Source of the DNA: Eupeodes corollae
Lineage: Eukaryota; Arthropoda; Insecta; Diptera; Syrphidae
Direction: 5' to 3'
DNA length: 64,000 nt
Assembly (NCBI RefSeq): GCF_945859685.1
Contig: NC_079147.1
Location: 281,085,679-281,149,678 of the forward strand
Under the pieces are notes generated by a model. That model had not been told where the DNA came from and did not search any database. It saw only the letters and a program-made list of their open reading frames with translations. Position numbers and translations under genes: made by a program. The first letter of the stretch is position 1, and each line of letters begins with the position of its first letter. Of the stretch, positions 22,141 through 33,110 are shown one piece after another.

Positions 22141-23134
22141 TAAGATCACAATATGTTAACATTATGTCAAGAGGTCGAATACTATCGCTAAATAAAATTC
22201 ATATAAAATTAATTTAAAAAAACGTTTTTGCACACCAAACGCTATTTTTATTTTTGTCATCTTGAAACTCTTTGACAAGCAAATTATTATTAATGGTATA
22301 CAAATTAAGTCTGCCTTTCGTTTTTATCAAAGTCAATTTAATTTTCCTATCAGCAGCAGCTGAGCTGTGAGGAAGTCACATCAAGTTATAAACGAACTAA
22401 CTTGAATTTTTAAAACAATATTCATTCAAACTGTTTTTATGATACCGTTTTTATTACCTTTTCCCAACATTCTGACATGTCCATTCTATCCGTAAGATTG
22501 TGATCTTGAGATGTTATGATTTGGAGATGTTGAGCCATCTGTCAATAAATTGTGAAGTGAATGCATTCAGTGTGTGCATTCAATGATTGTGCATTTGTTA
22601 TGTTATGGGGTGCGTTCAATTAAATAGATTTACGTACAGTTTACATTAGATGAAAAAAAACTTTTTATTTTTGAGAATACGAAAGAAATAGAGTCCAGTT
22701 ATTTTTCTTCAATTTCTTAAAAAAAAGACCAAATGGAATAAAAAGTGACCAAGTGCCCAAGTGCCCAAGTGAGAGAATAATGACCAAATTTGGTCGTAAA
22801 CAACCAAACTGGGAACCGTGTTTATACTCTCGAACGACCCAGATAACTCATCAGTCATTCTATGCCTTCAAATTCCTTCAGTTCAGCTTTTGAAATTATC
22901 ACCTTCTCTTGCTAATAACGATCTACTTTAACATGTGCCTAAGAGTATCCCTTTACAATAATTTTTCAAAATCATTGAAACTTATGAGACCTATCACTCT
23001 TCCAAACAGATCTCGACAATTTCTAAACCTGGCGCACCAAAAATTGCTTAGAGCTCAACATAAGCAAGAACCAGGCAATGACGTTTTTGCTTAAACGCAT
23101 TTAAACAGCTCCCCGTCATAACTGTCTTCATAGT
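22141..23134. other. Non-coding stretch, nothing recognised
   Basis: No coding domain was seen. A small tandem AAGTGCCC (three units, last partial) occurs near 22750-22772, and a short GTGTGCATTCA/GTGCATT duplication near 22572-22600. The open frame at 22909-23094 has no recognisable domain. Confidence 0.3.
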
Positions 23135-23345
23135 GATCCCATACCGTGCCATGATGGTTAGTGCGTTGAACTGTCATGCCAGAAGTCTTTGGTTCGATCC
23201 CTGCCTATGCCACCTAAAGTTATTTATCACGGGTACTGCCTTTTGCGAGGAATTGGCAAATTCTCCAAAAGTTATTCTTGGCATGAAAAGATGGTCAAAA
23301 GAATTTTCTAACAATTTCGTGCTCCTATAGCCTTCCAAGACGTTC
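23135..23345 (+). mobile_element. tRNA-derived SINE
   Basis: The body reads ATGGTTAGTGCGTTGAACTG (23154-) with an A-box-like TGGTTAGTGCG. A perfect B box, GGTTCGATCC, lies at 23191-23200. The tRNA-unrelated part follows (CACGGGTACTGCC, GCGAGGAATTGGCAAATTC). The same order recurs in reverse orientation at 61143-61290, including ATGGTTAGTGCGTTGGACTG and GAGGAATTGACAAGTTC. Two separate copies with internal RNA polymerase III promoter boxes make a SINE the natural call. Confidence 0.8.
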
Positions 23346-23574
23346 GTCCAATATCAATTAGAACATGCGTCGCAGCTTTGGGAAATAAATTAGAATCAAG
23401 CCCCCACTATAAACTTGTAGACAAAGTGAAAAGAATTTAAAATGTTTATCAGTTGAAAATGTTTATTAAATTTTTGAAAAATTAAGCAAAATTCAAATAA
23501 TTTGAACACTTGAATGTTTAAAGTCTTTTGATTTATTTAAAGACCAACAATGCGATCAAGCTCAAAGTTTTACA

Positions 23575-25027
23575 TTTTATTAACATCCCATAGAAATTTA
23601 ATGTAATCGGTCCGACGTTTCAAAGTCCCTAGAGTCGAAATAATATATTTTTAGAGACATGTTTGTGCGTGCGTTTGTAGGTACGTTCGTACGTCCGTAC
23701 GTCCTGAAAAATATTTCGCTACGCGTCCGTACGTTCCCGAAGTTTTTTTTTGTCGTCCATAGCTCAAGAACCAGATAAGAATGCAGAAAGGACTCTCAAA
23801 AAATCGAGTTGGTGGTAAGCAATTTAAAAAAGGTGGAAATTTCGTTTAATCTAAATACTTCACGAACCAATAACGCTAGGGACTTGAATAAAATTTTATA
23901 TTATATAATGTACCCCGAAAAAAACGACCATATTTTTGGAAAAAAAATAAAATTAACGGTTTAATTTATGTGTAAATCAAAAAAACGAAAACAAGTCTTT
24001 GTCACCTACAACATTTAAAAAAATGATTTTATCTCCTTAACAGTTTTTTGCAACAAAGAATAACATTTTAACATATAGTACAATTTTAAGGAACATTTTT
24101 TTTATAAAAAGTAAAAACCTAAAAAAAAAACATTACTTAAAGTTGGTAAAAATTGATTTTCAGCTCAAATATCTTTTCAAAAAACTGTCAATTCCAATTT
24201 TCTTACAAAAAATTTAAAACTTAAAATTAACTAAAGTGGAAAAAAATTGATTTTTGACTTTTCCAAAACTTTGAGATATTCTCTTCAAACTAATTTTATC
24301 TTTTAAAAAATATTGTTGCCAACATTCAGTAAAATTAAAAAATCGAATTGACAGTTTTAATTTTTTGAATCGATTGATTTTCGACTCAAATATCTTTTTA
24401 AAATTTAAAAATATTGCGATCAAACTAACTTTTCCTTATAAAAAATATTGTTTTCAACATTCGATACAATTTTGAGATAAATCGAATTGACAGTTTTTTA
24501 ACAAAAAAGAAAAAAACAAAAACGCATTGCTAAAAGTTCGTAAACATTGATTTTCGGATCAAATATCTTTTCACACATTAAAAATATTGGATTTAAACTT
24601 ATTTTATTTCACAGAAAATATTGTTTTTGATAATCAGTAAATCGTTTGCAAAATTTCAACAGTCTGTTTATTCATACAACATTTTCTGTTTTCGATATCT
24701 CGTGAACAATAAAAAACATTGTATTCAAATTAATTTCATTCACTCATTTTATATTTTTATATACGAAATAAAAAGTTTTAAGAAATGCTTCTAAAGATTA
24801 ATAGGTTTTCGAATAAAAATCTAGTTAACAAAAATAGATTTTGAAATCAAACTATTTCATTATATGCAAAATATTGTTGGTAATTTTTAAATTTTTAGAA
24901 AAATTTAACCGACAACTTTTTTAACAAAACACAAAAACCTAAAAGCCTTTCAAGCAAGACTTATCGACAAACGGAATGGGAAGTTATGTGTGTTATCTGT
25001 GTGTCGCATCCAGCCTCTTTTTTTCTA
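23575..25027 (+). repeat. Interspersed non-coding repeat, long copy 2 with internal subrepeats
   Basis: The head contains GACGTTTCAAAGTCCCTAGA near 23611-23630 and a CG-containing run of ACGTTCGTACGTCCGTACGTC near 23680-23705. Between about 24150 and 24670 a degenerate unit recurs at irregular spacing (starts near 24158, 24250, 24377 and 24551). Each unit has the order TTGATTTTC, ATCTTTT, AAAATATTG, CATTC or similar, and then often GAATTGACAGTTTT. The tail matches the family end: AAAATATTGTTGGTAATTTT, CTTTCAAGCAAGA, GTCGCATCCAGCCTCTTTTT. No coding domain was found. Confidence 0.7.
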
Positions 25028-27539
25028 TGTGATTGGTGTTTGTCAAAAAGGAAATGCTGAATAGATTTGAAAAATAATTTTGGATGAGTCTTCATGTCAT
25101 GAAAGGTAAAATTTTATGGAATGCATTAACTGACCCCATATACACTAAATGACAAAAAATACGGTTGTATTTTTGTTTTACTGGTTTATGATTTTGAAAG
25201 TAAGTTTAATGCTCAAAGTGAATGCTAATAACTTACAAACTATTTGAATGCTACGGCCTAGACTCTTCTTCTAATAAATCTATAAGATGTTTTCACAACT
25301 TAAATGGCTTTAAAGTAATTTTTAAAGAGAAGTAACCTTATTACTTCCTCAACAATCGATATTGATATTAAAGTAACGACGCAGATGCTTCATGCCTAAA
25401 TTAATTTAAAAAAAATATAAAATATCTTTATACCAACCGAAAACAAAAATTCATCATCAATCATCCTTCAAGAAAACGGTTTTCTTTTTTTAGATCCATC
25501 GAGTGTGAAGACGACGACAACATTGACATTCCAAACACATTGACACCCCAACCATTTCGATTAATAACAATTCAATCTTATCCTTTTCGTATCCTTAAAA
25601 AAAAAACAATTCAATTTTCTTAAGAAAAAACGAAGAGAAAACAGCGAAAATAAAGGAAATACAAATTTCTTTCACATCTGTCTTTTCACAAAGAGAACAA
25701 AGAAAGAAATCAAAAAATAAAAAAACAATACCCTTCTTCAATTTCTTGGTAGAAGTCTCGTTTTACTCGTCCTTTTATGTGTTTTAAACAATTAATCTTC
25801 TTAGCAAACGGGGTCTACACTTTTAGAGTCTACATTTACAGACATTTTGTCTTAATGCTTGAGCTTTCTCTTTCCTGCTGCAGATACTATAATTCAACGT
25901 TAATTGACATTCCGCCTGACTGCTTACTAGCTGCTAGCCCAGTAGAAAGCCCATTTAACCCTTTTTCCCATCATCATCACCTTCATCAACAAGAAGACAT
26001 TCCTTTCTTTCCTTTCGTTTCCTGTTCCTGTTTTAGCCCCTGTATGGTGAGGAGGAGGGCTCACAAATTCTTGGATATTGTTCTCCGAGATGTAATGATG
26101 ATGATAACATGCACATTCTATGAAATTTTTCATTCCTTTATACGTTCCCATAGCAACTCCCTGCTTTTCGTCCTTTCGTTGTCCTCAACACCATCAACAA
26201 TGCTATCAACGAAACGTTAGAAGCTTGTAATTAGAATTTTGCTAAAGGTGTTTTGGTCTTCCATCAGCAATTGTTACCTGCTTACCATTAGGTTACCAAA
26301 CCTCCCCCTTCTATCTCTGTGTTTCTGTTGAGCTGTTCAAGCTCAATCCTCAAGTCAAACTACATTTAGCAACATAGATACTAAGGAGCCCAGGTAAGGT
26401 AAGGTAAGGTAAGGTAAGGTGGTATCACCTTTATCATCGCAAGGACAATTGAATGCAATAAAGGTGCGTCGCTCGTCGTCGATAAGGCAGTTTCAAATGA
26501 TGATATTACTCCTTTGAATTTGAATTGCTCGGTCTTATATACTCGTATATGGAGAAAAGGTTAAAATGACATCAAAACGTCTTTGCCAATCTGGGAATTT
26601 AATTAGAATTTTGAGGTATTCCTTGTGACTTGTGATGCAATTTGTGTTGTTATGCCATTTGAATTGGAAAAGGTGATGAACAAAAGAACGAGTCGTAGGT
26701 AAGGCACTCGTACAGTAACCTACTATTTGTTTTATGTCAATTACTTATATGCTTCATCAATTTATCCATCATCAGGGACATGGAAATTAAATGACTGCAG
26801 ACAGGAACGGTTGGTTAGGAAAAGGTTGGTGTTGATGATGATTTTGATGACGATTGCGACAAGAATTTCTAATTATTTTCAAGAACTACGTACGTAAACA
26901 AATTGGAAAATGAAAGGTTTGAAATTGTGGTGCTTTTGGGTTCGAAACAGGTGATGAATTTAAAATTTTATTTTGTTGGATGTTTCAAAAAGAATATACC
27001 TTTTGGATGGTCGATAAAATTACTTCTGTTTTAATTGCTTTTTTTGAACAACAGTTGGGTGTTGTAATTTCATGCTTAAGTGACATCAACACGTTCGGAA
27101 AAAAGGATAAATATCACAGTGTAAATGGTGGTTCAACCATAACGCTTAATTGTGATTGTAAACAACGTTTTCTTTTTAGAGAATTATCTTAATTATTTTT
27201 ATGGTGATAGAAAAATATATGGCAATTATGTCTGGTACAAGAAATCAGCTTAATTCCAACTGCTGGTCCGGTGAAATACCTCTATCTGACAGTCCATATT
27301 TTCAATGACTTTGTGCCCTAAATAAAGTTCAATGTCGTTAATGAGAATTGCAATCGCCACGAAGAACATGAGAAAACAAAGTATTACATTTCTAAACTAA
27401 AAGAGTCATTCTTTCTCATGATTGGGGGTAGTGACAAAGTCTTATTGAAATGTTTTGAAATATTCTCAATTGAGGACCTTGAATCGCTATAACTACTTAC
27501 AAATATTGTTTACTTATCCTAAAATATGTCATTTTAATA
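25028..27539. other. Mostly non-coding, single-copy-looking stretch with a pentanucleotide repeat
   Basis: No transposon was recognised. The 147-codon plus-strand frame at 25777-26220 includes a His-rich HHHHLHQQED segment. An acceptor-like CTTTCCTGCTGCAG ends near 25883, so an exon somewhere at 25884-26046 is possible, but there is no supporting domain and the Ser/Leu/Phe-rich translation looks like translated pyrimidine-rich DNA. Confidence 0.3.
26392..26420 (+). repeat. (AGGTA)n microsatellite, about six units
   Basis: AGGTA is repeated without interruption to GGTGG. No flanking element was recognised. Confidence 0.9.
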
Positions 27540-29470
27540 TATTCTTGAAATACCAAAGAATTTCAAAGAGTCATCCACTTTAGCGATCTATAAAAAAGGA
27601 GATCCTAATCTTCCCGAAAACTATAGAGGTGTCTCCGTTCTTAATTCATTACGAAAACTGTTTACTCAAATGCTTTATCTTAGACTTGTTTTCAAGCTGG
27701 GTTTCGAGCTAACCTCTCTACAGTTGATAAAATTTTGACTCTAACTAATGTCGCTAAACGTTTTTTGCATAAGAAAGCTAATCTCTATACTTTTTTGTAA
27801 ATTTTAAAACTACCTTTGATACTATAAACAGAAAACTATTACTTTTCAAACAAGCAGGAGTTGGATTATCAACAAAACATATGAGAAACTTCTTTCAAAT
27901 ACAACAGCGGTAGTTTCTAATGGTAGAACCTCTTCGCAACAATTTAAGACAGAAGTGCGTGTCCCGCAAGGTTGCATTTTAAGTCCTTTGCTCTTTTCAC
28001 TTTTTACTAACGACATTGGAGACAGTGTTCCAGGGGGTGTATATCGTCATTGTTCTATTAAAACTCCCTAAGTCCTTTTTTTGTGTTTTGAGATATTTGC
28101 ATTTAAAGTTTGAAATCAACATGCAAATTAATAGATTTTGGGATTTTTAATTTAAAAATGGTACATCACAAGCTTAGAGAGTATTGAAAAAATATAAATT
28201 TTGTCATTTGCATGAACTAAGTGTATTTATTTCATTTTTACGGAAAATGGACTTAGGGAGTTTTCATAGAACGAGGACGATATTATATTTATTTTCTTAT
28301 GAAGGTGCTCTTATATGCAGATGACCTTAGCATTCTTACTGATAACCCGGTAACTCGACAACTGCAAATTATAAACTTAACCAGTATCGTAACTCTTGGA
28401 ATCTTCAAATAAATACTTAAAAGTCGAAGATTATGGATTTTAGATCTCATAATTATAATGTCAGAAATTCTTGGCATCTTAATGGTGAAAGAATAGAGGT
28501 AGTTAAAAAATTTAAATACTTAGGTTTTACAATAGCACACAATTTAAACAACGGACCTCATATAAAAAAATCAGCCATTAACTGCATTTGGTCAAGTTTT
28601 TTTAATAACAAATGTATGGTAAAATTCAAAGTATTTGATGCAACAATTAAAAGTTCACTCTTAGAAGACTTTAAAGTTATCCAGAGATATTTCTTCAAAC
28701 GTGTATTGAAGGTCATTTTAAACACACCTAACTATGCAATATATGTCGAATCTGGACTACCTCCAATTTTTTTTAAAAAAACATTAAGGCAAATGCGGAC
28801 TATGTTGTCAAAGTTTTAAAGAGATGTGATAATAATCTTCAAAGAAAAGTACTCATGAGTTGCATGAGTACATTCACTTCAGAGTTGTTACACGCCGTTC
28901 AAAGATTGGCAAGAATTGACTGATAAATATAATACGACATTGAATTCTGCCTTGAATAACTTTGGCCCATGGAAGGATGAATTCTATGACTGCATCTCAG
29001 CAATTGACAACAAATATTTCAAAATTCTCTGAACGGTGCTAAAGAGTCCATGTCAAGAACGATATACAGCAAACTGATTCACTGTTTGGCGAAGTCTAAT
29101 TATTTTCGAAAAGATTGCACAGTTAACGAGATGAGTTTAATATTTAAGATCCAAACTGAAATACTAGAACTAAATTACGGACCTAAAAGGGTTGATATAA
29201 TTTGTTACCTTATAGGGTTGATATAATTCTAATTGTAATCTTTGTTACCTTAATCAAATCGAAACCGTTTATCACTTCCAAAAAAAATGTCCAATATTCC
29301 AAGAAATTCGAAGTTAATACTTTAGAAAAAACTTTCTTTCTGCAGAAGAGAGTTACTCAATTCTAAATGGTGAGTGTGGTTGGAAAGTTCTTATACGGCT
29401 CGTTACTGAAACTATCCCTTACATAAATCTCTTTTAGAATCAATCTATTATTTTGTTTTAGCTAAACTAA
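27540..29470 (+). mobile_element. Non-LTR retrotransposon reverse transcriptase with MITE insertion, degraded
   Basis: The reading order is as follows. SSTLAIYKKGDPNLPENYRG (near 27570-27630) is the conserved RT entry box, followed by SVLNSLRKLF. A palm region is weakly readable (GRTSSQQFKTEVRVPQGCIL). SPLLFSLFTNDIGD lies near 27981-28022. The catalytic box LYADDLSIL, with YADD at 28314-28325, is separated from the preceding box by a 243-base MITE (28041-28283). The open frame 28433-28819 then carries WHLNGERIEVVKKFKYLGF and LNTPNYAIYVESGLPP. A C-terminal part (FKIQTEILELNYGP near 29146-29187) runs to about 29470. It belongs to the same group as 1-730 and 51560-52850. Stops and the insertion make it inactive. 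Confidence 0.9.
28041..28283. mobile_element. MITE with 35-bp terminal inverted repeats, inserted in a retrotransposon
   Basis: The left arm 28041-28075 (ATATCGTC, then GTTCTAT, then AAAACTCCCTAAGTCC) is matched by the reverse complement of 28249-28283 with about three mismatches. The 243-base unit has no coding capacity. It splits a reverse transcriptase between its SPLLFSLF and YADD boxes, which proves that it is an insertion rather than part of the host element. A TA-type target duplication is possible but I could not fix it exactly, so the superfamily is open. Confidence 0.8.
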
Positions 29471-30177
29471 AAGCGGATATTTTAGTTTATATTGAATCCT
29501 TTAATCTACTATTACTCTTTAATCAATTAATTCAGCAATCTTTTAAATTTCAATACACTAGTTTAAATATGTTCTTTTTGTTTTAATGTAACTTTTGCTA
29601 TATTTTTATATTAGTTTCTATTAGCTTTAATTATACCTGATTATAAAGTCTTAAAATTAAATGATATTTTGTTAAAATATTTTGTTATAATATATTTAAT
29701 GTTAAAATACTGTTTACTTTTTCATTTTCAATTTTCTTGCTGTGTTAGACGAAATGAATTCTCATAAAACGCTTACAAAATTCTAACGCACTTTCTACTT
29801 CTATATTGTCAAAGACGAAAAACAAAGAAATGTCAAATAAAGTTGTAACAAAACATTTCGTTAAGATGTAATTCAAGACTTTAAATCTGAGCTTATTTTT
29901 TTTAAATATTTGAAATCTCAAAGTGTGTTATAACATTTACTTCAAATTATGAAATTCTGACCGATTTTCATAGATTTGAGAAATGTTTAGAGTTCCCCAA
30001 AGGAAACAAATTTTTGGTTCAAAATGTTCTGAAAAGAATAAATGATTTACTTCAAGCAAGATTTTATACAACTTTGCAGGAAACATTCAAAGGACTTGGT
30101 TTGAATCTAAGAACCTTAAATTCCATATTGTCTTCAGCTATATTTTATTTATATTGCATCTGAAACAAGAATTTAAA
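29471..30177. other. AT-rich stretch, nothing recognised
   Basis: No gene or repeat was recognised. The right end may include decayed sequence of the element that starts at about 30178. Confidence 0.3.
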
Positions 30178-31085
30178 AGCGCTACATAGTGTGGTTTCAG
30201 CACAGGAAAGTTCACCATTGACCAAATATTCACATTACGACAGATCTTGGATAAAACCCAGGAACTTTAAATCGATACTCAGCGTCTCTTTGTCCATTTA
30301 AAATCCGCGTATGACAGCATCTATAGGTTAGAGCTCTACAGAGCAATTTCTAGTTTTGGCATCCCTGTCAAACTTATCCGTTTGAGCTCTATCAAGGTCG
30401 GAAAAGATCTCACCGAAGAATTGGATGTCAAAAAAGGTTTTAGACAAGGTATGTACTGTCATGCTACTTCTTCTGGAAAGAATTGTGCAAAACTCAACTT
30501 TCAACACTAGAGTCACAATTATGCAAAGGTCCATCTAATTACTCGGATACGCTGATAATATTGACATATAATTGGGAGATCAAAGTGTTATATCAGTGGA
30601 GCAAACCGCTGCCTCTTTGGACTTAGAAGAGCTTCTAAAATCAGAATCAATAAGACACTTACCATCCCGGTTCGCATTTATGGCGCTGAGGCCCTTGACC
30701 TTGTCAAATAAAGATGAGAGAGAAATATTCTTCGGGTGATTTTTGGTCTCGTATTTATAGCTGGAGAATGAAGGAGAAGATACAATAGCGAACTGTATGG
30801 GATGTACAGCGACACTGAGCTGATTAACAGAATTAAAGTCTAAGGACTTAAATGGCTGGTTCATGTAGAGCGAATGGACATGAACGCTTCAGCCCAGAAG
30901 GTCTTTGAATCCAATCCCAAGGGATGGCGCAGGAGAGGAAGACTGTTACTCAAGTGTCGAACGCAGATGGGTGAAGACCTCAACCAACTTGGCATGTGAA
31001 ACTGGAGATAGGGACCGAGATGGCTGGAGACGCATGTTGATTAGAGCCCAGGTCACCCCGGACTGTAGCGCCACCTCAAGTAAGT
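30178..31085 (+). mobile_element. Endonuclease-RT family member, copy 1: 5' truncated and internally shortened
   Basis: It starts with STGKFTIDQIFTLRQIL near 30198-30248. LFVHLKSAYDSIYRLELYRA contains the first catalytic Asp region near 30285-30344. FGIPVKLIRL and LDVKKGFRQG follow. The catalytic box is read as LGYADNID (YADN at 30548-30559), with the second Asp replaced by Asn. Then come VRIYGAEALDL, RRRYNSELYGMYSD and INRIKV, and HVERMDMNASAQKVFES near 30864-30914. It ends with TGTAGCGCCACC then AAGTAAGT near 31064-31085, the same terminus as the copy at 36010-37645. The shared end marks the 3' boundary of the family. Confidence 0.87.
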
Positions 31086-32416
31086 GAATAATATCTAATA
31101 TCAATAATGACAGTCTCAAGGAATTTTTTGGCTACAGGCTTTTCCGGTGTGCCTGGTTATTCCTTGAATAGAAAAATATCGGAATTCAAGAAGTGAGCTG
31201 TTTTCAAAATTTGACGGAAATCATAACGAAATTAGGTAGAACCAATGATTTTGAGGTTCAGAATCTTGAAAGGTCTACAATTATGTTTAAAACCCTCCAA
31301 AACATACAATGCCAAAAATGTATAAGCTTTCAATAAATTTGAAGCTAAGATTCTTTGAATGCTGCCATTATTTTAAGTTGGTGAATCTAAAAAAAAACTT
31401 ATAAATAATCTAGATTAGAGATCTAAAGCTGACAAAAGACTAATTAATTTCAGTCTTTTGTTTGCAAAAAATTCACACTAAGCCAAAACCTGCAATGAAT
31501 TTAGGATTTTGTCAACAAAAAGTCAAATAACAATGCTTAGTCATTTTATCTTCTTTCATATTCTCAAGATTTTTATATCATCAAGTCTTCTTCATTTGCA
31601 TAATACCATAACAGATGAGGCTATTATAGAATCCTTTTTTCAGTTTGATACTTCAACTTTTAAAGTTTTCGTTGTTTTAAGACAATTTTTAATTATATCA
31701 CTCTCACTAAGTCTTATAAATTAGTTTTGCCTCGCGGCTTGACCAGTTTCAGACTATGGGGGATTTCACTATACTTTTTGCAGTCACATTTGTTATACAT
31801 TTAACAACAAAATTGGGTTGAATGTCATTTTATACGATTGTAAACAAAAACCAACAAAAACACGCAAACATTAAAATATTTGATCTTTCACAAAAAAGGT
31901 TCAAATAACATTCAAAATAAAACGACCTCTTTCAAAACCGTTAAATTAGCAAACATAAATCACAAGCAAGATCTAGGTTATGTATAGTGACTTTTTGTCC
32001 ACGAGACAGCAATTCTTCTTATAATACAGAGAGGTTTGTTCAAGTAGGTAAACCACAACAATCTTTTAAAAGCTTTTTTCGCAAGATTTTATTTTCTCTG
32101 CAAACAAACAAAAAGACTCTGTCAATGTTTTTCTTTTTATGTTAACAACCGACCCAATTGTCAAATTGGCTAACCATATACCTTTTGGAACAATCACAAT
32201 TGTGTTACCTATGTACCTATATTCTCGTCAAAACTAGGTACCTAACCTATAGAAATACATTGTGTGTCGTCTATTGTCTTTTTATTTAAGACCTCTGTAT
32301 CGACATAAGAATAAAGCACCTACTGTTTACGCTGTCACTTAAAAGAAACCACACCAATCCACCTTTTTTCCACCATCAGATTGAAAACAAGAACAGACAA
32401 TAATAAAAAAAGAGTA

Positions 32417-32515
32417 ATGTATTCCAGTCTAATTCGCATGACTGCAGCACCACCACCAACAACTCAACCTTCACCAGCGCCACCATTCCTGTCACCGAAC
32501 AGAAGTGGTAACTTG
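32417..32515 (+). CDS. Candidate first coding exon (33 codons) ending at a perfect splice donor
   Basis: The frame begins MYSSLIRMTAAPPPTTQPSP and continues Pro/Ser/Asn-rich to exactly 33 codons, where TTG|GTAAGT gives a perfect 5' splice site in phase 0. Without splicing it ends four codons later at TGA (32525-32527). Codons are mixed and the local base composition is more even than in the AT-rich neighbourhood. The first ATG context is weak; the second Met (32438) is an alternative start. It lies in the transposon-poor region. I do not recognise the protein. It is possibly the disordered N-terminus of a regulatory protein, but chance is not excluded. Confidence 0.3.
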
Positions 32516-33031
32516 GTAAGTACTTGAATTCCACATGTTCACTTTACAAGTGGGTGATTCGCGAATCCAAAGAAAGTATAGCTATAACACTGACAAATAG
32601 TGTGCTTGGTTTACCGCATTTGAATACCATGCCACCCGCCATTTTACTAACCCAAAACCACCTTAATCACACTCTTGAAAATGTCAACAATACTACAATT
32701 CGCAGTCATCCGTTCCTGCTTCAAAACGAAATACAAATTCAAAACAGTAGAAAAGTAGACATTGTCATTGAAATTGAAAGGAAAACCATAAAACCGTGTT
32801 TAATATTCACTCCCTCGTAAAATCCACAAAATAATAATAAACAATAAGATAAAACAAAATACAACCAACGGAACGGCAACAAGATGTCAGATAATTCTTT
32901 ATTTTTTACTTCTTTCCGCCATTGACATGGCACACGGGACATGGCTAGAGGCTAAGCCGCCAAAACGTCATCATCGTCGTAGTGGCAAAAACGGCAAGAC
33001 ATAGCGTCAAAAATAAAATGATGGTGTAGGG

Positions 33032-33110
33032 TAGCGTAGTCGGTAGAGTGTCTGTTTATATTTATTTCGAAATTCGAAACATTAACCCTTGTAGTCGCAT
33101 TCAATCCCGC
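33032..33110 (+). repeat. tRNA-like remnant (possible second SINE family or tRNA pseudogene)
   Basis: TAGCGTAGTCGG (33032-33043) fits the RNA polymerase III A-box consensus exactly and continues GTAGAGTGTCTG, like the D arm of many tRNAs. ATTCAATCCCG near 33099 resembles a B box and T arm with one or two mismatches. The distance between boxes is longer than in a normal tRNA and no acceptor stem is evident, so it is not a functional tRNA gene. Confidence 0.35.

Noticed and set aside
25777..26220. 147-codon open frame as a host gene
   Set aside because: It is Ser/Leu/Phe-rich, reads like translated pyrimidine-rich DNA, contains no domain and has an overlapping minus-strand frame; only a possible short exon within it is mentioned.
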